Shown here: positions 44,196 through 55,812 of the stretch, piece by piece | Layout of the letters: the number at the start of each line of letters is the position of its first letter | Numbering within the stretch: the first letter of the stretch is position 1 | Assembly (NCBI GenBank): GCA_036362985.1 | Contig: JAYGXS010000004.1 | Coordinates: forward strand, 67,586,123-67,650,122 | Source of the DNA: Ligula intestinalis | Lineage: Eukaryota > Platyhelminthes > Cestoda > Diphyllobothriidea > Diphyllobothriidae | Reading direction: 5' to 3' | DNA: 64,000 nucleotides | Position numbers and translations under genes: made by a program | The notes under the pieces: generated by a model | Databases searched by the model: none | The model's input: the letters and a program-made list of their open reading frames with translations, nothing else | Told to the model about the DNA's origin: nothing

Positions 44196-46464
44196 CATTT
44201 TTCGCAGTCTTTCCAGCACCCCCGGCTGACTGAGATTAAGTTTTCTGCAGTCAGTTAGAGCACGAATAAAGCTCCCCCCATCCGCCATCATAAGGGCTGC
44301 AGTGCTCAACCAATGAATGCGCTGCGAACTGTGTGTGTGCTTGTTCCAGTAGTGAATTGCATTAGGTGCACTTAATGTCAAAACGAGGGCTGCAAGGTGA
44401 TAACACCTGCCCGACATGCAACACTGTACGCATGTTTTACTGGCGCGCAACAGTTTTGCCTTAATCTGCCAAATTGTTGAGAAGACTTGGCAGCAAAAAA
44501 CACAAAAGCATGAACATTTCATTTGACTCGAAAGTAACACCGATTTTACCTTTTTTTCTATTTTGTCATATGTTTATTTGTTTTCGAAGGATTACTTTAT
44601 AATTTATCTAAAAATCAGAATGGTTTTGTTTATTTAACAAAAAAGGCAGAATCCTTTAGCGTTCAAGAAGACTAAAACTTGAGTTTTTTTGCAAATCTAC
44701 TCTCTTTAAGAAATATAATCCAATAGTGGTATGGGTATGAAAGTAGCAACCAATTTTAGAACGGATAACAGTTTCTCAATAAAGGAAAACTGAATCTTGT
44801 TCAAGGTGTTTTCCTTGGTACCTCTTAACTGAAAGGCGTGCTTGGAAAGTTAAAAGAACAAATATTTTGAGCAAAAAATCTAGGAGTTATTTGATCTGCC
44901 AAGAACAGAAAATTTTTTAATATTGTTTTCCAGACTTAATGTTTCCATATTAGAGCTGACAGCACGAAAAGAGAGCAGAAACCATGGGAATTCAAATGAT
45001 CTAAAGAACGATGCAATCTGCCACCAATTTTCTACAGCAATTATAAAAATGAGTGCTTGAACTGTCGACCCAACATTTCTGTTCCTATATTACATCATAA
45101 AAGAAGGGTCATATTAATGGCACTTTGCAAGTATTTAAGTTAGAGAATAGCACTTTCTACTTGGTTGTATAGGATCATTAACTGATGAAATTAAACCATA
45201 TATGAACAGCAGATATCCCAAATCGAAGCTGGCTAAATATCCTTCATGTTACCAAGCACAAAATCAAATTCGAACAAATTGATGAGGATCTGGATATGGC
45301 TTCAACCCAGTCATTCAGTGATAATTATGGTAAATAATGTAAACCCATCGACCAAGTGTTTGTCAGTTATGCTTTTTGGCGAATAAATGTGCATGCATCG
45401 ACAAAAAAAAAGGAAACCCTCACGTTGAAAAAAAAGGCTGAATTTCTTTGGACGACGATCGAAATCAGTATACATAAATCAACCCAGTCGCATAAAGCAT
45501 TCTGGAATGACCAATATGCTGCAGCGTCCTGGGTCGAATTTGAGGTTCATTTGAGAAGTCTGCATAAATCTCTCATCGATTACAAGTTAGTTTGTGTAGC
45601 GTACCTTATATTTTTAGCTTCGACATCTGTATAAATTGAGTAATTGTTACGGAATGAGCCCTAACAACAGAGAACCATGTGGATGTGCCGGACCGGCATG
45701 AAAGCTAAATGGGCTCACGGCACGCAGTAATCGAGCTGATCGGAGCCAACGCCATTGCCGTAGGTGTTTTTAGTGGTACGCTGACGCACAGACTTCGTGC
45801 CACTTCAACCGCCAAGCCAAAGCAAAACGTCAGCTTGATGCCAAGCCCAGCTTCTACGAGCACAGTCCTTACGCACGTATTGATAACAATACTCTACACC
45901 GCTCTGGACTTGGAAGGCTACCAACCAGCAGGGTGGTTTGGTGATCCAAGGATAAAGATTCGCGATTAGTTGAGCTTCTGATTGTGACATTTTTGGCATT
46001 CTGAACCATGTGTAATCCGCGTCGCCTAATGAGAGAGCGAAGAGAGCTGCTCTGCACATATAGCAACCGCGAATGAGACCGTCTCCAGTCCTTCTGAAGA
46101 TATCTGGCTGTCGGAGCCTAATTAATTGGGGCAGAAGAGAGGAGTGCGTTGAGCATGCGCAAACCGCTGAGGCCGAAAGCCTAAAGTGCGCTTTCGATTG
46201 GAAAAAAATAGTTTTAATATATTGCATCGTAACCGCAAGATACTTCATTCACTTTAGGATACCAGTTTTTTAATAAGTTGCCTTCCAGCCACCTTCAAAA
46301 ATAATACTCTGTCAAAAAAGATTATCAAAATTCTATGCACTTTTTGAAGTGATTGTTGATGCTCTTGTAAATAAAAAACTACTTTACAGCGAAAATGCAT
46401 GAAATATCTTTTTCCACCCGCATTTACTACCACATAACGCCGTCAAATTGTATCCTTCATAGAA
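44196..46464. other. AT-rich DNA, no gene recognised
   Basis: The 147-codon frame 45805-46248 (minus) and its plus-strand counterpart have no domain. 44106-44540 (minus) is likewise unrecognised. Confidence 0.3.
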
Positions 46465-46735
46465 TGGATACTTTTTAGTTTTAAGGAATTTTAAAACCAT
46501 GAGGTTGTTTAAGACCGTGAAATGTCCATCCATCAAGCCTGGTATCTGTGTGTTTATTAAAGCCGCTTACAAAGTGTAAAATAAGGTGCACACTCAATGC
46601 GAAATTTGATGAGCATTGAGTGACTTAGACCTCATAACCTGGAGAAATGTGCAATGTGCCCTAGATGAAAGGTACACAGCATGAAGTTTGGAGACCCTGA
46701 ATACATGTGTACCGACGGGCCGTATTCAACATTAT
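46465..46735 (+). repeat. Dispersed repeat R1, copy 2
   Basis: TTTTAAAACCATGAGG then TTTAAGACCGTGAAATGTCC, later GGAGAAATGTG and GACCCTGAATAC, in the same order and spacing as R1 copy 1. Similarity may extend to about 46830. Confidence 0.55.
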
Positions 46736-49640
46736 TCACGAATGGCAGATGTTTTTTTTCAAGCTAGAAGCAACACTTCCTTTAAATACCGAAATTCAAG
46801 GGAGACGTAATAAGCTACCAAATCAGTAAAATGAAACATTCGTGTATGTAGTTTTTCCAACCATAAGGGCCTCAAAAACCACTAAGAAAAATACATTTGA
46901 TTGTGTTTTCAACAGCACATTTTGCAGGGGACTAGAAAATGGCTCGTTCAAAATCTGCCATCCTGACGTGAAGTAAATATCCTGTAACTCCGATGCAAGA
47001 TATTAAATGAAACAACGGTAACTTAAGTCGGTTCAAATCTAAAACTGGTCAGAATTTAAGTCATTATTCCACGAGGTGGTCAATCTACGGTACTCCGTGG
47101 AACACACAGGGGACCTAATCATTCTCATAGCGGTCACACTGTCTTATATTTACTCAATAAACTTTCTTCATCACGAGCATCAGCTCAATACGCGGACAAT
47201 GACAGCTGGGTCAGTCTTTATAAACCCTGAGCTCCAGTTCATAGAGTGAACATACTGCGCGGTTATTTCACTGAAGATAATAAATGTCAGCCCAAACATG
47301 CAGTCGAATTTTCGGACCGAAAGCAAGACTATTGTTGCTAAATTTACTCCAAGTTCATACGCTGCTTTCTAAAGAAAATAATAACTCTTCATAAATAAAC
47401 GGAACGAAAAGAATAGACGAATGTGAAGAACAAAAAGGCACTCATTAATGGTCGCCAAACAGTCGAACATCATGCTCTAAACATGCTTTCGAATTTGCCC
47501 ATGCCGGGAGTAGGATAGATCAAACAGCCCTTATAACTGACTATTTATAAATAAATAAATTGCTCTCTTCGTCCTCCATAAGAATACCGTCATGCCCGTG
47601 CTCCAAACCAATGACACTGCTATCTGCTTTAGCTCGTGAGCTTGACGAAACTGTATGGCTTTACAAAGACAACCTGGTGTGTAGCACCACCGGAACATGG
47701 TAGCCCACAGAATGCTGTATGATGTACTTATGTTAAATATCGTCTACGCTACTCCAACCTCCAGTTTGCTTTTGCCGAACTCAGCACGCAGTGCCGGAAA
47801 ATACAGAATGACTCACGTCAACTGTTCGGTTGGATCAAGATTTGCTTCGTCTGGAGACTCTTGTTCTTAGTAAACACATTATACTGTATTCTAAGGGAGA
47901 TCTTTACATTACTACTCATTCGGATGTAAAGTTTATATTGCGATATAAGGCCGCAGGCAATTTAGAAAGTTACTAATGCAAATAACTGCTAGCATCTGCT
48001 GTGTCCGTATCACTTTGCAAGCATGATCTGACACAATATTAGAAGCGGAGACCTAAATACCTCAGAGGAAAGCAGTAAAATGAAACAGTCTCTTAAATGA
48101 TTTATTCTGCGAAATCAAGCAAATAGGAAAACTTCTGGGCATGCGGCACAGTGTGCGAAGAAGCAGGTGAAAGACAGAAATGTTTGTTGGAATTCCTTTC
48201 TGCGAGCAGGATTAACGAGAATTTTCTGCAAGTCAATATAAAAATGAGACAGGCAGCCAAATTTTTTAAAACTAATTAACAGGTTTTTGTTCTTAAATGC
48301 TACGCCGCAATTCAGTAGATATTTGGACCGAACTATAGTGCCGCAAACGCAATTTGGTCCACGGGCATAATTACGACTTAAATCTCACGAAAAATACTTC
48401 TCGCCTATTAAAAGTGAATCATTTTACAACGTGACACGCACGATGGGATGTTATGTCTTTCTTAGGACAAAAATCCTGAACGTTTTAGTGGATAATATTT
48501 TCAATTGAATGGAAGTCAACAAACATAAAACATTGCTGACGGAATTGGCCTGGCCTTTGCAAATGCGGGTAGTTGGTGCTCGTTGCGTGACAGGATCAGA
48601 TCAGGCGCTTCCGCATTTGTACTATAACAAACTTCAATAGGGTCTATTGTGTTTAGGTCAAGGGTCGGATAATGCGACGGCCCAACTGCTGTCAAACAAT
48701 GGCTGTGTAACAAAAGCTTCAAAAAATTAGCAAATGCTCAAGCAGCTATCTATGATGCAATTAACCTACTCGAATAAAGTTTGCCTTTAAAGCGTTCAGA
48801 ACAAAGAAACCACTAGAACGAGAACCAAATCGAAAATATCCACCACGGTTAATATTTATACCGAAGGAAAGCCTATTTTAACGAATTTAATCTTTGTAAA
48901 ATGGTCTGAGATTACTTACGCCTATATCGCAGGCTTTACTGGGAATTTTTAATGAAATTTATCCTTCCTCTTTCTGATTGAACTTATATATTTGAATGAA
49001 CTTTCAGGCGGATCTAACAGAAGTGGGGTAGTAGTTATTCTAAGAACTGAAAAGACGGCTGCGGTGAAAGGCATTCAAAATGCATGGTGTCTAACATACG
49101 ATCTCCTTCGGCTACAAATAAGAGATCGAGAAGATCAAACATGTCATTATTTTTGAGCGGGAACTCATACATATCGTATTATCCAACAAACATATACGTA
49201 GAAAATTATATTTCACTTCAACACGTCAAAATAAAATCACTTTGCATAGCTAAATACTTTAAGGTTTTTCTTAATGCCTTGAGGTATTTAAAAGACTGTA
49301 TTTAACACCGCTCAATAAATTACTTCCAACGGACGTCGATTGGAGACGAGTATCCTTAAGTCAGAAAATATTTACTGTAATTTTCGATCTAACACTGTTG
49401 ATATACCAATGTTATCCGAAAAATTGAAGCATGATATATGCATTGTTCGTCTCCTGTAGAAAAGTTAGTTGAGTATAAATTACGTGCATGGCCCGATAAA
49501 GAGGAGATAGGAACAGGAACGCTCCGGCAAAGCAATAAGGGTTGTGCTGCAGACAATTTCAGTAAAAGGTTAATATTCCCATGTCCTACGCTTGACATTA
49601 GCTCTAACAGAAACCGAAACCTTATCAGAAATTGTAAAAT
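46736..49640. other. AT-rich DNA, no gene recognised
   Basis: Only short frames. I saw no element. Confidence 0.35.
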
Positions 49641-49642
49641 TA

Positions 49643-49752
49643 GGCTAACCCTGACTCTAAGCTTACACTTAACAATAACGCTAACTTACCTTAATAATAA
49701 TCCAAATTCTATCCCTAAACCTAATCCCAAACTGAACCCATAAACCTAATCC
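49643..49752. repeat. Degenerate CCTAA-rich tract
   Basis: Repeated CTAACC, CCTAAAC and CCTAATCC-type strings over about 110 bp. It resembles a decayed telomere-like minisatellite; the Asn/Pro-rich frame across it is a by-product. Confidence 0.6.
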
Positions 49753-51585
49753 TATTAGGCTTAAAGACGCCTGTATTGTGGGCGGTTTCCATTATAATGT
49801 CCTCCTTACGGGGTCATATATGTCATGCTTACAGTCAACTGAGATATGCGAAAGGGGAAATGCTGTAAAAACCAACGAAGTCTATAAATCATTCCACAAC
49901 TACCATCTGACGTGGAAACGAAATTGCATTAAGACGTCCTTCAAACTAATCCCAAATCATAGCAGCATCTCGAAGAAGAATGATGCTTGAGCTATTATTA
50001 CTGCGATCATTTTCTTAAATTCTCATAGCCTGGTGTCTATATCAAGAAAAGGTTATCGGATGAGGAAGAAGGACGGTAGCTCACTAGTCACAGCTTATTC
50101 AACAGGATCCAGTTCAATACGGCCGTAGTCAGCACAACAGGTGTCAAGCGCATAAGCTGTTCGATGTTGGAGTCCTGGTATTCCGACAACCAGCGCGGAG
50201 GAACATCACTTTTTCCGAAAGCATTTGTGAGTTAATCCACACGGATGAAAACTTTGCGACAATTAGCAATTCGGTTATAAAGGAGCAAGCAAGCATCGCA
50301 ACACGTATGACCGGTGGATCTAGAAACTAGTACCGGTTGAAATTTTCGTCACAAGTACTTTTTATCCATCAAACATATTTTTTCAATGTTTCTGATGAGG
50401 GGGCTCAAGTGAGAACGCGAAGCGCCCAACGAACAAAATTCGCATTCGAGCGTTCGTATTTCTTAGAAATCGCCCAATCTTCCTTTGCGAAACTGGGTAG
50501 GAAACTGTCTTCTGTCAACAACATTTATCATAGAAAAACTGTCCCCGCAACCCTCTTTGTTTAATTGTTGATCCACTCGATTTTATGATCTGCTTAATTC
50601 AGTCCTACCACGTGCAATGGGGCAAATATGGAAAAAAGTCCTGAATTGGTCATTATTACTTCACTTTTGAAAAAAATAACCCCACTTTGCTCAGTTGTAT
50701 TCCGCGAAACAGAATTCCTATTAAAGTCTTCGTATAGATTGACCGGCTGTATTTAGATATAAATTATGATGATATGGTCCTAGTTAATTAGCTTTACACA
50801 TATAAAAGAGAAAAATAATGAAAAAATTGTAAATACCGGCGACATTTATAGTACATTGGGCACTTACAATTGGTAATGAACATATTTTTTGCGGTTGGGA
50901 AATAGCAAAACGGTGGTAAGTGGTAGGCCATACGAAATACAACTGCTTAATGAAGTCCGGAAGCCCGACGATCCGACCACGTGTACACCATCAGCCAGAA
51001 AAGATAAATGTCTGCGCTGTGTTGCATAGCTCCAACGAATGAATTATCGGATTTCCATTAAGGCTCAAATGGTAAATAGTCAATCAGCGTTAGGTACAGT
51101 TTTTTCTTCATGTTACCTTATTGGTTATTAGTAACGGAACGTTTGAGGGTCTACAAGGAGGCACGCTACTGAAGCACTAAAATGCAATAGACTATTAATT
51201 ACGTTTGTGTGGAATTTGCTCATATTTTTATCGATTATTTGAACGCAAACACTCACCCTTTTACTACTATATTCCTGAGCAAAGATGGCAAAACAAGTAT
51301 TTTAATTTTTTCCACGATATCGTCTGGTGTTTTATAAGATCATTAGGTTTCCCTTTACCAAGGTGGAGCGTCAGGTTATGCCTATACCTCCGAAGAGGAC
51401 AACTGAATGGGATAACTTGTAAATTAATTTCCCAGAAATCGAATACCTAGTGATTTGGAGACATGTTCCGAATTAATTGAATCGTAGACGGGAACGAGGG
51501 ACTTATATGACCGCCTAAACTGGACGCGGGAATAGGATCTGACCAAAATATAAGTGGCATTATGCGAAGTTCCGGGGAAGTTAGT
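49753..51585. other. AT-rich DNA, no gene recognised
   Basis: A frame at about 50120-50300 hints at a GIY-YIG-like tail but is too weak to call. Nothing else. Confidence 0.3.
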
Positions 51586-52110
51586 CTTATACTTAAGGCT
51601 AGGGCCGGGTATTGGACTGGTGTTAAGAGCAGCGGTGGAGTTAGGATCAGCATCTTGTTGAGGATTTAAATTTGGGTTGGTATTAATTATTAGGCTAGGC
51701 CTGTCGTGACAAGCTTGCGTCGAACTAAACTTTACCAAACCCCACTGCCGCTGTTCTGGATTTATGGGAACAGCCAATCACAGATGCCTCAAAGCTGACA
51801 CCTGGTCCAGCAGCGATAACACGCCTGCACGCGTTGGCCGGTGCAGTTTGTCTGGCCAAAAACATACAAGGCCGACCCAGACAATGGCCGCTCACGTTGG
51901 CCGCTGGGATACCTGCTGCTAAACCCGCACTTAGGATCCGGCTAGCCTCTTAGCTGGTCGTACGCTCCGAAATCAACCTTCTTCCTGATTATTCTCTATT
52001 CCGTTGTATACAAAAAACGAGTACTTCTCTTCTGGCACCCACCAAATTCTTCTCTCTTAAGGTACCATGGTCTGAAGATCGCAATTGGTAGGGTTCAACT
52101 CACTTAAACC
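51586..52110 (+). repeat. CCTAA-like tract and R3 repeat copy 3
   Basis: 51590-51690 is a degenerate GGATTTA/GTTAGG-rich stretch. The R3 core follows at 51975-52095 with GATTATTCTCTATTCC, TATACAAAAAACGAG, CTTCTGGC and a final GGTAGGGTTCAACT, in the same order as copies 1 and 2. Nothing resembling the frame downstream of copies 1 and 2 follows here. Confidence 0.5.
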
Positions 52111-54935
52111 CCTGCGATAGTGCTACGGTTACGAGTAAAATTACTCTTATGTTTTATTCAAGGATTAAGAAGCAGGCATATTTACTCTCCCTGGAAGTTA
52201 TCGCAAGCCCCCCTTATTTACGTGGATGGAACGTTCCTAATCTGTTAAGATGGCCCTAAAAGTCATCCTTACCCAACAGGCTTGACGTTTAATGATAAAT
52301 GTGATCCAAAAAAATTAAAGTTTGCAAAGGGCAGACTGAGAGAGGAAGACATATCGGTGAAAATAACGTTAGTCGCACGCCTTATATACCTCCAGCCCCA
52401 GAATTCGGTCTTACGGGACGGGTGGCATTAGTTACGTTTGTAATTTATTAGTTAACTTTGAGCTTTAGCGCAGTTTAGTTGTTAATTCAGTTAGTTTTCT
52501 TAAGTTGAGGCGAGTTTAGTTGGTTAATTAAAGCGTGCAGTAGCTATGTTAGTATATTCATATACTTTTGTCGACATCTAACTGAATTAAAAACAAAATT
52601 AAAAATAAAGGTAACCTCAAGTGTAGGGACTATGGATCTCTGAACTGTGCAGCCAACTAGACATTTACCGGCATGTCAGCGAACAGGCCTCCGAAGGAAT
52701 CGCAACAGTTGCCTGAAACTATAATTTTATTTTGAGCAAACAAACGCCCAGTGCGAACGATAACGCGGATCGAAGCGCATTTGCTCGGCGATAAACGCAA
52801 CGGCACTTGGAGCGCCGCGACACTATGCAAGCCTTCTAAAAGAAATATCGATCGAATGAAACGCAGTGACATGCGTGATGCGAGGAAGGAGGTTGTGTGA
52901 TTGCATATAGAACAAACGGCGACTGGAAATGATGGTAAAAAGAACATGTGCACTGTTGCAACGCCCTCCCCCACCGAACTAGCATTGGACGTTGCCGGCT
53001 GTGTGGATTTGAATCAACATTGTGCATCAGCTCAAAACAGTCATGTCAGGAAATACGGGCATCCGTTGTGTGCTGGAGTGCGTGGCCAGGTGTGCGTCGT
53101 GAATCACTTCGCTGCCAACTTCAAGAACAGATTCAATCTAGGCTCATGCGTGTGAGTCAGAAGGCATGGATTGCGTAACTCACACACGCACACTCAAGGC
53201 TCCCGCATAAGCACCCAGGCGTCGGCGCACTGACGTGTGCGAAAGAAAAAACATTTTTTGTCTCAATCGGAGGAGACTGCCGAGCAGAAGCTTGCGCATT
53301 TTAGTTGGAATGAGTAAAACTAAGGCATTAATTATTGATTACGTTGTGTCTGAAGAATGCAAATAGTTCCAACTGAAACACGCATCCCAAGAAATTTTAA
53401 TTTGAAAAAATGTTATTTTGGATCAAAATTAACTTTAATGAGTGAATTTTCAAGTTTGGCGCCCCAAATCGTCTTCGAATGAACGGGGATAGTGCAATGA
53501 TCGACTTAAATTATCAAAACTTTCGAAAAAATCTACAGTCATATAGGGTGAGACGTGATTGATGAGTGTGTGATTGCGGGCTCTGTTTTTTCCACCGTTC
53601 TTTGACGTGCTTATAAATATCATCCAACTCGATGTGCTGGTTCATGCATGAATCGTCGGAGTGCATGACTTTGAGGAATTCTCGGCCATTTTGAAAAGTT
53701 CGTTCTATAGAATCGAAGTTAAAAATAGCAATGCTAGTTCTACCTTATTTGTCATACCCCTCTCCCCCTCTTCTAATTGCTCTAATTTTTAAGATTGGAT
53801 GGGTGAGTCTTTGTTTAAACCATAACAAGTAGAGTTATTATGCATTCATACTAGTTAAATGAGCTCAGTACGTTTCGCGGAGGCTGTTACAATGCAGATC
53901 GAGACCGACAGTTCGCCGTTCGATGCCTGAATTGTGAAGAGTGAATTTTCCTGGGCGTGGAAAAAGTCGATTGTGTGTTTAAATTGCTAGTTTAACAACC
54001 TCTTTCAGAATCAGGGTTCATGGATGCTTCTAACTATTACCGTACCTATCTTGAAAACTCACGTTTGTCCACTATGCACTGGCTTCAAAGAACTAATTTG
54101 AGGCCGTAGAAGAGATCATGTGCCCATTCTCAAACAAGCAAGCTGGGTCGGCGGGACCCAGCTTATCGGAACGAAACAACGTTATAATTAACCAAACTGC
54201 ACGATAGGTTGAAGCAGCTATCCACATGAATGTCGGCAGCCTAGAAAAAAGAAGGCCAGTTGGGCACAGCACATTAGGGCACCTACGATGGGATTTCGAT
54301 TGATCTGGTGCCGGCATACCAAACCCGCGCAGTCAACCTCAGACAGGCGTGACTGGTATTTGATTGGCCCTTAATCACTACAACTGTTGCTTGTTTAGTT
54401 ACCGCTTTTATTCTTGACAGTGGACTTCAGTATGAATTTGAGTGGCAAACGAGGTGGCCGACAAGCCTTCGGCTTCCTTATACATACTCACATCTGGAAT
54501 GCGAACATTCATCTCAATTCATGTCCTGGCATTTTAATCACCTACAGACGAATTGTCATTAATAGTTGTTGGGCTCTCGCTCGACAGATTGAACACGAGT
54601 ACTGCCTTCAACCTGTTTCTATTTTGCTCGAGTTGGACGAATAGCTTAAGATTTTGTCACTTGTCCGCTGCAGTTGTTGTGCTCAATGCATAGTTTTCAG
54701 CAGCCTTAAGGCCATCTGTGATCAACCAGAATGGAAAGGAGTGTGCTCGTGTTCTGAGTCATGTCACCCTTGCTCTGGTTCATTACAGATAGGCCAAGAA
54801 GCGAGTAATTTTGGAACAGAAGCTCAAACTTGGTCATTATCTTTCATCCAAGCGGCTAGCGGAGCAAAAGCTACGGCTACCGAGCATGAAGTTTGTTTAA
54901 GTCCTACTCATACTAACTTTTCCGACATTATTGCA
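52111..54935. other. Unclassified DNA between an R3 copy and the gypsy fragment
   Basis: If R3 were an LTR, gag and protease/RT would be expected here, but I see no such motifs in any frame (52657-53178, 54414-54944 checked). GTTAGTTT-type repeats lie at 52440-52540. Confidence 0.3.
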
Positions 54936-55034
54936 GTCTCATAAGTGGCAACTGAAGGAACCGCTGACGAAAAAAATTCCACTCGACGAAGAAGTTTTGA
55001 ACAGGGAACATGATGGGTCATATGACAAAGTTCA

Positions 55035-55232
55035 GACTTCGTTTAAAATTAAGACCTTATGGGGCTATTTGCCTTTTGTCATCCGAAATTTTCGCCACCT
55101 GCTCGAGGGGAGAGATTTCCTGGTCCACACGGATCACAAACCTCTTACTTACGCCCGCAAAGCTAAGCCAGATCGATATTCACCGCGTGAAGTACGTCAC
55201 CTTGACTACAGCTCTCAATTCACCTGAGACAT
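55035..55232 (+). pseudogene. Ty3/gypsy RNase H domain fragment
   Basis: The frame gives RNFRHLLEGRDFLVHTDHKP, LTYARKAKPDRYSPREVRHL and DYSSQFT. This is the C-terminal half of the gypsy RNase H domain, where F..HTDHKPL holds a catalytic Asp. It is normally followed by I..VRG..N.VADALSR, and that continues in another frame at 55235. The RT part upstream is absent or unrecognisable. A dead fragment of an LTR retrotransposon polyprotein. Confidence 0.87.
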
Positions 55233-55812
55233 ACGCTGTGTCCGCGGTTATGAGAATGTCGTTGCGGATGCCTTGTCCCGTCCAGAGGTCAATGCCCTTA
55301 TCACCACGGTTGACCTGGCAAAGCTTGCGGAAGCGCAGTCGCTTGATGACTCTATCATCGAAATGCTTGTGTCTTCCGTGCTTCAGCTGCGTGAGGCTCC
55401 CCTCCTCGCGGTACCAGTTTCTATCGTGTGTGATTTTTCTACATGTACCCCTCGTCGTGTAGTATCCCAATCCTACCGGAAGGTTGTTTTCGACCACTTT
55501 CACTCGATATCCCACCCCAGTGTTCGTTCCGGCCGCAAACTTATCGAAGCCCGTTCCGTCTGGCCAAAGATGAACACCGACATTGCTACCTAGACCAGGC
55601 AGTGCTTAGCCTGTCAAAGAACAAGGTCCAACGACACACCGTTTAACCTCCCAGCACGTTCGCGGTTCCCGACGCCCGTTTTTAACACGTCCACATGGAT
55701 TTAGTCGGACCGTTACCCCATCTCGCGGTTTCACGCACATTCTGACTGCTGTTGATCGTTTCACACGATGGCCCATCGCCGTTAGCTTCGCCTTAGCCTT
55801 TGATGACAAGGT
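55225..55812 (+). pseudogene. Ty3/gypsy RNase H end and integrase N-terminal part
   Basis: RGYENVVADALSRPEVNALI (about 55235-55300) ends RNase H. The frame 55273-55593 then reaches VVFDHFHSISHPSVRSGRKL and WPKMNTDIAT, a stop, and QCLACQRTRS. This is the integrase HHCC zinc-binding module, with H...H and C..C visible. After frame changes, MDLVGPLPHL (about 55695) and ILTAVDRFTRWPIA (about 55738) give the start of the catalytic core, including the second catalytic Asp. The match ends at DDKV near 55812. The last catalytic Glu and the 3' LTR are not present. Confidence 0.85.

Noticed and set aside
45805..46248. 147-codon minus frame as a gene
   Set aside because: No recognisable motif and no codon pattern distinguishing it from the plus frame over the same DNA.
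50120..50300. Weak GIY-YIG-like tail
   Set aside because: Only scattered residues resemble the PLE domain end (a KLFDVGVLVFRQ-like stretch); no GIY, YIG or catalytic Glu context could be placed.
51424..51777. Asn/Pro-rich 117-codon minus protein
   Set aside because: The unusual composition comes from a degenerate CCTAA-type repeat.
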